This document shows, piece by piece, positions 41,755 to 50,529 of a stretch of 53,763 nucleotides of DNA. The number at the start of each line of letters is the position of its first letter. The first letter of the stretch is position 1. A program made the position numbers and the translations under genes. The notes below the pieces were generated by a model that saw nothing but the letters and a program-made list of their open reading frames with translations, was not told the DNA's origin and ran no database searches. This DNA is from Candidatus Lustribacter telmatis (GTDB lineage Bacteria; Vulcanimicrobiota; Vulcanimicrobiia; Vulcanimicrobiales; Vulcanimicrobiaceae): NCBI GenBank assembly GCA_003164045.1, contig PLRU01000011.1:1-53763 (forward strand). Direction: 5' to 3'.

Positions 41755-43782
41755 TCATGCGCGCGGGCGTAACTCCCGCATCGCGCGTGCAAATCGTTCG
41801 AGCCGTCCGTCGGTTGCAATCGTTTCCAGGTCGTCGCGCAGTTTGCGCCGCCAGTTCGGATATTCGAGGTTGGTCCCCGGAATATTCACCGGGGTGCGTT
41901 CGCCGAGCGCATCTTCGATCTGCAGCATCACGATGCGGGCCGGCGAGCGGGCCAGGTACCGGTAGGCTCCGAGCACGATCGATTCCGTATCCGGCTGAAG
42001 TTCGCGCAGGTCGCCACTGGCAACCAGTGCGGCGCGCAATTGCGCGACGCCGGACTCGCGCGAGACGCGCGTTTGCCGGGCGGTTTCGGCGTCGATCAGC
42101 CCCAGGCGCTCGTGTAGTGCGATGTCGTCGCCTTCGAGCCAGCCGGCGAGCGGTGGAAGATCGTGCGTGCCGGTCGTCGCGAGGGCGAGTTCCGGATAGG
42201 CGTCGGGCGGCAGAAACGCGCCGTTGCCGTCGCGTTCGAAGAGCAAGATCCGGTAGGAGAGGATGTTGTTGGCCGCCATCTTGTCGCGGAAGCCGGCCGG
42301 TACGGTGCCGAGGTCTTCACCGATCACCATGCAGTGGGCGCGCACGCTTTCGCGCGCGACAATCGCCAGCAAATCGTCGAACGGATAGCTGACGTAGGCG
42401 CCGTCGGCCGGCTGGCCGCCGCGGGGAATCCAAAAGAGCCGCATCAGCGACATCGCGTGATCGATGCGCAGCGCGCCGGCGTCCGCCATGTTATTGGCGA
42501 GGAGCGCGGCGAACGCCGCGTAGGCGTCGCGTTCCAGCGTCACCGGCGAGAGCGGCGGCAGGCCCCAGTCTTGGCCGTGCGTATTGAGCAGATCGGGCGG
42601 CGCGCCGACGCTCGCGCTCGTGACGTAGTCGGGTCCGCCCCACGCTTCGGAGCCGCCGGATTCGACGCCGACGGCGAGGTCGCGGTACAGCGCGACGCCG
42701 TGCGCTTTGGCTGCCGACGCGACGCTGTCGAGCTGTTCGCTCGCGCACCACTGCAGGTACATGGAGAAATCGATCGCGCGCGGTTCTTCGCGGGCAAACA
42801 CGGCCAGGGCTTCGCTCTCGGCCTGGCGCAGCGCTTCGGGCCAGTGCGCGGCGTTGCGGCCGTACCGCGCCACGAGGGCTTCGTGAATGGCGAAGCGCTT
42901 GAGCGCCTCACCGCCCGCGGCGACGTACGAGGCGAACCCCTCGGTGCGCGCGCCGCTGAGGGCGGCGAAGCAGAGTTTTAACGCCGGCGCCTTCACCATC
43001 GCGACGCCCGTGTAGTCGACGAACGGTTTTGCGCGCAGCGCCGCGACGTCGTCGCTCACCGATGCGATGTAGTGCTGCACGTCGGGATCGCGCGCTTCGG
43101 GCAGGGCTTCGATGTCGATGGCGAGCCAATTGAGAAAACGCCGCGAGGTCGGCGCGTACGGGCTCGCTGACTCGGGATCGCTGCGGTGCGAGGCGTGCAA
43201 CGGATTGATGCCGACCAGCGACGCGCCGGCATCGCCCGCGATCTCGCAGATCCGAACCAGATCGCCGAAGTCGCCGATGCCCCAGTTGCGCTGCGAGCGC
43301 AGCGTGTAGAGCTGAACGGCGAGCCCCCAGACGCGCATGTCGCCCGGCGGCAAGTAGGCGCGCTGCGGCGCGGCGATGATGTCGATGCCCGCGTGGCCGT
43401 AGGTGCGCACGTCGAGCGTTGCCCGGTAAACGTTCGAGGCGACGGTGAACGGCAATGTTACGCGGCGCGTGTCAACCGTTTTATCGCCGCGCTGCACGAA
43501 CTTGACGACCGGGGTGTCGCGCAGCGGCACGGTTCCGGCTTTGACGTTGCCGAGCACATCGGTGACCGTCCACAAGACGCTCTCGTCCCAGTGTTCGGCT
43601 TCGAGCGTGATGTCGATCGAGAGCGGGTCGCCCTCGCGCAGCACGCGCGTCGGCGCCGCGATGCTCGTGGGGTCCGGCGTCGTCAGCGCCGCAATGAACG
43701 CTTCGCGTGTCGCCGCGGGAACGATGCGCACCATGCCCAGCGCGTCGTCATAGCGCTCGCCGACCAGCTCGCGCGGCGTCAT
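41755..43782 (-). CDS. malQ: 4-alpha-glucanotransferase
   Basis: The 675-residue protein is a GH77 amylomaltase of the long form with an N-terminal extension (about 1-150). The active-site motifs include WGIGDFGDL, GINPLHASH, ALRIDHAMSL (nucleophile Asp), MVIGEDLGTVP (acid/base Glu) and TTGTHDLPPLAGW. It transfers maltooligosaccharide units between glucans, as in maltose and glycogen metabolism. The start is the ATG at 43782, which overlaps the glgX stop as ATGA; the frame is open 40 codons further, but inside glgX. Next gene: ManC-like nucleotidyltransferase. Confidence 0.93.
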   Translation of the reverse strand: MTPRELVGERYDDALGMVRIVPAATREAFIAALTTPDPTSIAAPTRVLREGDPLSIDITLEAEHWDESVLWTVTDVLGNVKAGTVPLRDTPVVKFVQRGDKTVDTRRVTLPFTVASNVYRATLDVRTYGHAGIDIIAAPQRAYLPPGDMRVWGLAVQLYTLRSQRNWGIGDFGDLVRICEIAGDAGASLVGINPLHASHRSDPESASPYAPTSRRFLNWLAIDIEALPEARDPDVQHYIASVSDDVAALRAKPFVDYTGVAMVKAPALKLCFAALSGARTEGFASYVAAGGEALKRFAIHEALVARYGRNAAHWPEALRQAESEALAVFAREEPRAIDFSMYLQWCASEQLDSVASAAKAHGVALYRDLAVGVESGGSEAWGGPDYVTSASVGAPPDLLNTHGQDWGLPPLSPVTLERDAYAAFAALLANNMADAGALRIDHAMSLMRLFWIPRGGQPADGAYVSYPFDDLLAIVARESVRAHCMVIGEDLGTVPAGFRDKMAANNILSYRILLFERDGNGAFLPPDAYPELALATTGTHDLPPLAGWLEGDDIALHERLGLIDAETARQTRVSRESGVAQLRAALVASGDLRELQPDTESIVLGAYRYLARSPARIVMLQIEDALGERTPVNIPGTNLEYPNWRRKLRDDLETIATDGRLERFARAMRELRPRA

Positions 43783-45854
43783 ACGGGCAACCCGTTGAAC
43801 ACGGCGATCGAGCGCGCCGTCACGTTGAACGTCACGGCCGAACCATCCGCCGGTGCGTCGGTTTTGGGCTCTTCGAAGGCGGTATCGAGCAGCAGATGCC
43901 ACTGCACGACGTCGCTTTCCGGCAGCGCGAACTCGACGTCGTGATCGGCGGCGTTAAAGAGGACGGCAAAGAGCGGGCGGTCGCCGAAAAACACGCCGAT
44001 CGCGCGGCCGTCGGTGCTCCAATCATCGCCTTGCATCTCCGTGCCGGCAGGCGTGTACCAGGCGATGTCCTCGCGGTCGCTGCCGGGCTGCGGGCGGCCG
44101 GTGAAGAACGCGTCGCGCTGGAACGCGGGGTGTTCGCGCCGCATCCGCAGCAGCATCTTCACGAATTTCCCGAATGCCGCATCGCGTTCGCTGCGGCCGT
44201 TCCAGTCGATCCACGAGATCTCGTTGTCTTGGCAGTACGCGTTATTGTTGCCGCGCTGCGTATGCCCGAACTCATCGCCCGCCAGCAACATCGGCACGCC
44301 GAGCGAGAGGAAGAGTGTGGCGATGAGATTGCGCTTCTGCCGCTCGCGCAGCGCCAAGATCGCCGGATCGTCGGTCGGCCCTTCGACGCCGCAGTTCCAG
44401 CTCGCATTGTCGTCGGTTCCGTCGCGATTGTCTTCGAGGTTCGCATCGTTGATCTTCGTATTGTACGAAACGAGGTCGGTCAGCGTGAAGCCGTCGTGCA
44501 CCGTGACGAAGTTGATGCTTGCGCGCGGGCGGCGGCCGTGCCGGTGGAAGAGATCGCTCGAGCCAGCGAGACGCGAGGCGAACTCCGAGAGCAGTCCGCT
44601 GTTGCCTTGCCAATACCGGCGTACGGTGTCGCGATATTTGCCGTTCCACTCCGACCACCCGGGCGGAAACCCGCCGACCTGATAGCCGCCCATGCCGACG
44701 TCCCATGGTTCGGCGACGAGCATGCAGCGCGCCAGCACCGGATCTTGCTTGAGCGTTTTGAAGAATGCTGCGTTATAGGTGTAACCGTTGTCTTCGCGCG
44801 CGAGCGTTGTTGCGAGGTCGAAGCGGAACCCATCGACGTGCATCTCTTCGACCCAATAGCGCAGCGAGTCGGTGACCATCTGCAGGACGCGCGGGTGCCG
44901 CAGGTTCAGCGTGTTTCCGCACCCGGTCGTATCTTCATAGTAGCGGCGGTCTTCGGCGAGCCGGTAGTACGACGCGTTGTCGATGCCGCGAAACGAGAGC
45001 GTCGGCCCGAGCTGATTGCCTTCGGCCGTATGGTTATACACGACGTCGAGCACGACTTCGAGCCCCGCTTCGTGCAGGTTCTTGACCATCGTTTTGAACT
45101 CGTCGTGGTGAGCGGCGGAATAGCGCGGTTCGGGTGCGAAGAAGCCGATCGAATTGTAGCCCCAGTAGTTGCGCAGCCGCTTTTCGACGAGGTTGCGGTC
45201 ATCGACGAACGCGTGCACGGGCAGCAGCTCGACCGTCGTCACGCCGAGATCGACCAGATGCTCGATCACGCGCGGCGAGGAGAGGCCGGTGAACGTACCG
45301 CGGGTTGCCGGCGATACGTCGGGGTGCAGCATCGTGTAGCCGCGCACGTGCGCTTCGTAGAACACGCGCCGCATCCAGGGCACGTCGGGTGGCCGGTCGT
45401 TGCCCCACATGAACGAGGTATCGACGACGACCGACTTCGGCATACCGCTCGCGTTGTCGCGACGATCGATGCTGAGGTCGCCGCGCGGCGCGCCGATGCG
45501 GTAGCCGTAATGCGCGTCGCTCCAGCGCAGTGGTCCCGCCAGCGCTTTGGCGTACGGGTCGATCAGCAGCTTATGGTGGTTGAAGCGGTGGCCGTTCGGA
45601 GGATCGTAGGGGCCATAGACGCGGTAGCCGTAAAGCGCACCCGGCCGCAGCCCGGGCAAGTAGCCGTGCCACACTTCGTCGGTAAACTCGGGTAGCGTGA
45701 AGCGCGCGATCTCGCGCCGGCCGCGCGTATCGAAGATGCACAGGTCGACGCGTTCGGCATTGGCCGAGAACAGCGCAAAGTTCACGCCGGTGCCGTCCCA
45801 CGTGGCGCCGAGCGGGTACGCGCGCCCCGACTCGAGGCGTTTCGGCGTCGGCAC
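43779..45854 (-). CDS. glgX: Glycogen debranching enzyme GlgX
   Basis: The 691-residue protein is a GH13 isoamylase-type debrancher. It has an N-terminal CBM48 (about 1-110, GATWDGTGVNFALFSANAERV), then the catalytic barrel with VVLDVVYNHTAEGN, DGFRFDLATTLARE (nucleophile Asp), AEPWDVGMGGYQVGGFP (acid/base Glu) and FVTVHDGFTL (transition-state Asp). It hydrolyses alpha-1,6 branches. The start is the GTG at 45854, sharing one base with the glgB stop (TAGTG); the open frame upstream lies inside glgB. It overlaps malQ by 4 bp. Confidence 0.95.
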   Translation of the reverse strand: MPTPKRLESGRAYPLGATWDGTGVNFALFSANAERVDLCIFDTRGRREIARFTLPEFTDEVWHGYLPGLRPGALYGYRVYGPYDPPNGHRFNHHKLLIDPYAKALAGPLRWSDAHYGYRIGAPRGDLSIDRRDNASGMPKSVVVDTSFMWGNDRPPDVPWMRRVFYEAHVRGYTMLHPDVSPATRGTFTGLSSPRVIEHLVDLGVTTVELLPVHAFVDDRNLVEKRLRNYWGYNSIGFFAPEPRYSAAHHDEFKTMVKNLHEAGLEVVLDVVYNHTAEGNQLGPTLSFRGIDNASYYRLAEDRRYYEDTTGCGNTLNLRHPRVLQMVTDSLRYWVEEMHVDGFRFDLATTLAREDNGYTYNAAFFKTLKQDPVLARCMLVAEPWDVGMGGYQVGGFPPGWSEWNGKYRDTVRRYWQGNSGLLSEFASRLAGSSDLFHRHGRRPRASINFVTVHDGFTLTDLVSYNTKINDANLEDNRDGTDDNASWNCGVEGPTDDPAILALRERQKRNLIATLFLSLGVPMLLAGDEFGHTQRGNNNAYCQDNEISWIDWNGRSERDAAFGKFVKMLLRMRREHPAFQRDAFFTGRPQPGSDREDIAWYTPAGTEMQGDDWSTDGRAIGVFFGDRPLFAVLFNAADHDVEFALPESDVVQWHLLLDTAFEEPKTDAPADGSAVTFNVTARSIAVFNGLPV

Positions 45855-47758
45855 TAGGGTGCGAGGATGATCGCGGAGAGCGGCGGCAGCGTGAGCGCGA
45901 GCGACTGCTCGCGGCCATGCATCGTCACCCGGTCGGTGTGTACGGCGCCCAAGTTGCCTTCGTTTCCGCCGCCGTACATGCCGGCGTCGGTGTTGAGCAG
46001 CTCGCGATACGTCCCCGCTTGCGGAACGCCGATGCGATAGCCGTCGAGCCGAACGCCGGAATAGTTGCAGACGACGACGGCGTGGCTCGCGCGCCTCACG
46101 TCGTAGCGTACCCACGCGCAGACCGCGTTACGGGCATCGTCGTACTGGATCCACTCGAACCCGTCGGCCGTTGCATCGCGCGCGTGCAGTGCGGGCAGTT
46201 CGCGATAGAGCCGGTTGCAGTCGCCGATCAAGCGCTGCATGCCGTGGTGCGGCAGCCACTGCGTGAGGTGCCAGTCGAGCGACGTCGCAGCGTTCCACTC
46301 GCTCCACTGCGCGAACTCGCCGCCGGCAAAGAGCAGCTTCTTGCCCGGATGCCCGAACATGTGCCCGAAGAGCAGCCGCAGGTTGGCGAACTTCTCGTAG
46401 TCGCCGCCGGGCATCTTGCCGAGCAGCGAACCTTTGCCGTGTACGATTTCGTCGTGCGAGAGCGGCAGCACGAAGTTCTCGGTAAACGCGTAGATCAATC
46501 CGAACGAGATCTCGTTGAGATGGTGGCTGCGATACATCGGATCGCGCTTCATGAACTCGAGCGTGTCGTGCATCCAACCCATGTTCCACTTGAAGCCGAA
46601 ACCGAGGCCCCCGTGCGACACGGGCGTCGTGACGCCGGCATACGCCGTCGACTCTTCGGCGATCGTCATCACGTCGGGAAATTCGCCGTACACGATCGTG
46701 TTGAAGCGGCGCAAGAATCCGGTCGAATCGAGGTTCTCGTTGCCGCCGTAGATGTTCGGAATCCACTGGCCGTCTTCACGGTCGTAATCGAGATAGATGA
46801 TCGACGAGACCGCATCGACGCGGAGTCCATCGACGTGAAATTCGCGCAGCCAATAGAGCGCGCTTGCCAAGAGGATGTTTGCAACTTCGGTACGGCCGAG
46901 GTTGAACGCGTAGGTCCCCCACTCTTTGTGGAACCCCTTGCGCGGATCGGCATGCTCGTAGAGGCTGGTGCCGTCGAACTTCCCGAGGCTGAAGTCGTCG
47001 GTCGGAAAATGGCCCGGTACCCAATCGACGATCACGCCGAGGCCCGCGTTGTGCGCCGCTTCGATGAACGCGCGCGCGTCGTCGGGCGTGCCGAAGCGGC
47101 TCGTCGGCGCGAACCAGCCGGTGGTCTGATACCCCCACGATCCGTCGAAGGGGTGTTCGGTGATCGGCATCAGTTCGATGTGGGTGAACCCGAGGTCACG
47201 CACGTAGGGCACGAGCGTATCGGCCAGCTCGCGGTAGGTCAGAAACCGATTCCCGTCTTCCGGCACGCGGCGCCACGACCCCAGATGCACTTCGTAAATC
47301 GAGATCGGCGCGTCGCGATGCTGGCGCGCTGCGCGCCCGGCTAGCCACGCCGCGTCGCTCCACGGATAGGCCGGCGCATCCCAGACGATCGAGGCATTGC
47401 GCGGGCGCTGCTCGGCATAGAACGCGATCGGATCGACGCGCAGCGGCAACAGGTGGCCGGCGTTGTCTTCGAGTTCGTACTTATACCGGGCGCCGGCGCC
47501 GACGCCCGGGATGAACAGCTCCCAGACGCCGCAGTCGCGGCGCAGCCACATCCGGTGGCGGTTGCCGTCCCAGTCGTTGAAGTCGCCGACGACGCTCACG
47601 CGCCGCGCGTTGGGGGCCCACAGGGCAAACGCCGTCCCGCTGACACCGTCGAAGGTACGCACGTGCGCGCCCATGACGTCATAGAGCCGGAGGTGCGTGC
47701 CCTCGCCCAAGAGATATGCATCGAGGTCGCCTAGGACCGGTTGGTGGATCGCGTTCAC
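45854..47758 (-). CDS. glgB: 1,4-alpha-glucan branching enzyme
   Basis: The 634-residue protein is a GH13 branching enzyme. It has an N-terminal CBM48-like module (FALWAPNARRVSVVGDFNDWDG near 45-65), the GYQTTGWFAPTSRFGTPDD segment, VIVDWVPGHF, DGLRVDAVSS (nucleophile Asp), IAEESTAYAGV (acid/base Glu), LPLSHDEIVHGKGSL and a C-terminal beta domain. It creates alpha-1,6 branches in glycogen. It starts at GTG (47758), 32 bp downstream of the glucosidase gene, and shares a base with glgX. The set glucosidase-glgB-glgX-malQ is a typical alpha-glucan remodelling operon. Confidence 0.95.
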   Translation of the reverse strand: MNAIHQPVLGDLDAYLLGEGTHLRLYDVMGAHVRTFDGVSGTAFALWAPNARRVSVVGDFNDWDGNRHRMWLRRDCGVWELFIPGVGAGARYKYELEDNAGHLLPLRVDPIAFYAEQRPRNASIVWDAPAYPWSDAAWLAGRAARQHRDAPISIYEVHLGSWRRVPEDGNRFLTYRELADTLVPYVRDLGFTHIELMPITEHPFDGSWGYQTTGWFAPTSRFGTPDDARAFIEAAHNAGLGVIVDWVPGHFPTDDFSLGKFDGTSLYEHADPRKGFHKEWGTYAFNLGRTEVANILLASALYWLREFHVDGLRVDAVSSIIYLDYDREDGQWIPNIYGGNENLDSTGFLRRFNTIVYGEFPDVMTIAEESTAYAGVTTPVSHGGLGFGFKWNMGWMHDTLEFMKRDPMYRSHHLNEISFGLIYAFTENFVLPLSHDEIVHGKGSLLGKMPGGDYEKFANLRLLFGHMFGHPGKKLLFAGGEFAQWSEWNAATSLDWHLTQWLPHHGMQRLIGDCNRLYRELPALHARDATADGFEWIQYDDARNAVCAWVRYDVRRASHAVVVCNYSGVRLDGYRIGVPQAGTYRELLNTDAGMYGGGNEGNLGAVHTDRVTMHGREQSLALTLPPLSAIILAP

Positions 47759-47790
47759 TTCAGCATACTTTCAACCGTCGACATACCCGT

Positions 47791-50529
47791 TCAGAGCGAT
47801 GCTTTCACGGTGAAGTCGCGGCCCACGCTCGGGTGAAGCGGTGCTTCGTATTCGGCCGTTTGCTGGATCAGCTTGGCCACGAGCGCGGTCCAACCGGTCT
47901 GGTGCGACGCCCCCAGACCCTGGCCCGTATCGCCGTGAAAGTACTCGTGGAAGAGGAGGTGGTCGCGCCAGTGGACGTCGTGTTCGAACGCGGAGTCCTG
48001 GCGTTGAAACGGTCGCGTCCCATCAGGAGCGGACCGGAAGAGCGATATCAGCCGGTGCGAGAGCTGCATGGAGATCTCCCACAGCGTGAGCATCGTGCCC
48101 GAGCCCGTCGGAAACTCGATCCGGAAGTCGTCGCCCAAATAATAGTGGAACTTCTGCAGCGATTCGATCAGCAGGTAGTTGAGCGGAAACCAGACTGGGC
48201 CGCGCCAGTTGGAATTGCCGCCGAAGAGGCCGCTGGTGGACTCGGCCGGTTCGTAGTCGACGCGGAAGCTCGCGCCGCCGACGTTGAGAACGTAGGGGTT
48301 GGCTTCGTGAAATTTGGAGAGCGCGCGCATGCCGTGCGGACTCAAGAACTCATCCTCGGCAAAGAGCCGCTTCAGGATTCGGCGCAGGCGGTCGGGGTTG
48401 ACGATCGCCAGCAGACGCCGCTGGCGCATGCCGCTGACTTCGATCCGCGCGACGTTCTCGGCGAGCTCCGGCCGGTTGGCGATAAACCATTCCACGCGCG
48501 TCTTGAGGAGGGGCAGCTTTTCGAGCGTATCCGGATCGAGCGTTTCCACCGCGAAGATCGGAATCACACCCACCGCCGAGCGAACCTTCAACGGAATGCG
48601 TTCGCCCGTCGGTAAGTAGAGCTGATCGTAGTAGAACTCGTCCTGCAGATCCCACAGGCCCACGCCGTTGTCGTCCTCGGCGATCTGCGAGTTCATCGCG
48701 TCCGCGATATACAGGAAGTGTTCGAAGAACTTGTTGGCGAGGTGTTCGTACACCGGATCGTGACGCGCGAGTTCGATCGCGATCGCGAGCATGTTGAGCG
48801 AGTACACCGCCATCCACGCGGTGCCGTCGGCTTGCGCAAGATAGCCGCCGGTCGGCAGTTTGGTACTGCGGTCGAACACGCCGATGTTATCGAGCCCGAG
48901 GAAGCCACCCTGGAACACGTTGCGTCCGGCGACGTCCTTGCGGTTCACCCACCAAGTGAAGTTGAGCAAGAGTTTCTGAAACACGCGCTCGAGGAACGGC
49001 AGATCGCCCACCCCGCCGCGCCGCTTCGCTTCGATCTTGTAGATGCGATACGCAGCCCACGCGTGCACGGGCGGGTTGACGTCGTCGAACGCCCACTCGT
49101 ACGCCGGCAGCTGGCCGTTCGGATGCATGTAGCGTTCGCGCGTGAGCGCAACGAGCTGGCGTTTGGCAAAATCGGGATCGATCAGCGCGAACGTGATGAC
49201 GTGAAAAGCCAAGTCCCAACTGGCATACCACGGATATTCCCACTCGTCGGGCATCGAGAGCACCTCATCGTTGTAGAGGTGCGTCCACCCGGAATTACGC
49301 CCGTGTAAACGGCTTGCCGGCGGTACCGGCATCAACGGATCGCCCTTGAGCCAATCGCGAATGATGTAGTTGTAGAATTGCTTCGTCCACAAGAGCCCGG
49401 CGAACGCGCGGCGCTGAATCGTACGGTCTTGCGTGTCGGTTGACGCGGGCAGCAGGCTATTGTAAAACTCGTCCGCTTCGCGTATGCGGCGGTCGACGAT
49501 CGCATCGAACGCGACCGGGTCGATCGCGAGCGTGCCGGGCGTGTCGGTGAGGCGCAGCCGGATCGTTTCGGTCGCCCCGGGCTCCATGATCGTCGTGTAC
49601 TGAAAGGCCGCCTTCGTGCCGGTGCGCTTGGGATTGATCGCCGTCGGATCGTTGTTGATCAAATACCGTCCGAACGCGTCCTTCACGAACGGGCGCGGGT
49701 TCTTCACGCCGAACGCGCGCTCGAAATTCGTTTCGTTCTCGGTATAGAGCGTGCTGATCGCGTTGCCGTCGGAGATCATCCAGCGCCGGCCGAGGGTTGG
49801 ATGCTGCGTCACCATTGCCACGTTGGCCTCGCCCGCGTCGCCGATCGCAGGTTTGGTCACGCCGGCTCGCCACGACCATTCGTTGCGGTACCAGAACGTC
49901 GGCAGCACGTGCAGCGGCGCGCGCTGCGCGCTGCGGTTGGTGATGGTCAGCCGGATGAGGATGTCTTCGGTCGTCGCCTTTGCGTATTCGATCTCGATGT
50001 CGAAGTACGCGTCGTCGGCGAAGACGCCGGTGTCGACGAGTTCGTACTCGGGCGATTCGCGACCGCGTTTGGCGTTCTCGATGCGCAGGTCTTCGTAGGG
50101 AAACGGGCGCTGCGGATATTTGTAGAGTGCCTTCATGTAGGCGTGCGAGGGCAGGTTGTCGAGGTGGAACCAGACTTCCTTAACATCCTCGCCGTGGTTG
50201 CCTTCGTGCCCGTTCAGCCCGTAGAGGCGCTCTTTGAGAATACGATCGCGCCCGTTCCAAAACGCCGGCGCGAAGCACAGCCGCTGGTGGTTGTCGCTGA
50301 TTCCGAGGATGCCGTCTTCGCCCCAGCGATACGTGCGCAAGTGCGACATCTCGAAGGGGAACGAGTCCCACGCGTTGCCGTCGGCGGAATAGTCCTCGCG
50401 GACCGTGCCCCATTGGCGTCCGCTGAGATAGGGTCCCCAGCGCCGCCAATGCGCCTCTCGCCGTTCGACCGCGAGGATGCGCTCGGTCTCGGGATTCGCC
50501 ACGCAGGGTCGGTTCGACGCACATGGCAA
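47791..50529 (-). CDS. Glucosidase, GH63/MGH1-like
   Basis: The 912-residue protein (903 from an alternative GTG at 50502) has an N-terminal beta-sandwich region and a C-terminal (alpha/alpha)6 barrel of the GH63/MGH1-like type. Recognisable are RRAFAGLLWTKQFYNY, EWEYPWYASWDLAFH (with a catalytic acid candidate, Asp), QLPAYEWAFDDVNPPVH, QADGTAWMAVYSLN, NSNWRGPVWFPLNYLL, and FHEYFHGDTGQGLGASHQTGWTALV. Bacterial members are annotated as glucosidases acting on alpha-linked glucose; substrate unknown. It has no signal peptide, so it is cytosolic. It leads the leftward operon, and its start region overlaps that of the divergent debranching enzyme by a few base pairs. Confidence 0.88.
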   Translation of the reverse strand: MPCASNRPCVANPETERILAVERREAHWRRWGPYLSGRQWGTVREDYSADGNAWDSFPFEMSHLRTYRWGEDGILGISDNHQRLCFAPAFWNGRDRILKERLYGLNGHEGNHGEDVKEVWFHLDNLPSHAYMKALYKYPQRPFPYEDLRIENAKRGRESPEYELVDTGVFADDAYFDIEIEYAKATTEDILIRLTITNRSAQRAPLHVLPTFWYRNEWSWRAGVTKPAIGDAGEANVAMVTQHPTLGRRWMISDGNAISTLYTENETNFERAFGVKNPRPFVKDAFGRYLINNDPTAINPKRTGTKAAFQYTTIMEPGATETIRLRLTDTPGTLAIDPVAFDAIVDRRIREADEFYNSLLPASTDTQDRTIQRRAFAGLLWTKQFYNYIIRDWLKGDPLMPVPPASRLHGRNSGWTHLYNDEVLSMPDEWEYPWYASWDLAFHVITFALIDPDFAKRQLVALTRERYMHPNGQLPAYEWAFDDVNPPVHAWAAYRIYKIEAKRRGGVGDLPFLERVFQKLLLNFTWWVNRKDVAGRNVFQGGFLGLDNIGVFDRSTKLPTGGYLAQADGTAWMAVYSLNMLAIAIELARHDPVYEHLANKFFEHFLYIADAMNSQIAEDDNGVGLWDLQDEFYYDQLYLPTGERIPLKVRSAVGVIPIFAVETLDPDTLEKLPLLKTRVEWFIANRPELAENVARIEVSGMRQRRLLAIVNPDRLRRILKRLFAEDEFLSPHGMRALSKFHEANPYVLNVGGASFRVDYEPAESTSGLFGGNSNWRGPVWFPLNYLLIESLQKFHYYLGDDFRIEFPTGSGTMLTLWEISMQLSHRLISLFRSAPDGTRPFQRQDSAFEHDVHWRDHLLFHEYFHGDTGQGLGASHQTGWTALVAKLIQQTAEYEAPLHPSVGRDFTVKASL

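Noticed and set aside
43707..45695. 662-codon open frame antisense to glgX
   Set aside because: Long but explained by codon bias. GlgX catalytic motifs lie on the minus strand throughout.
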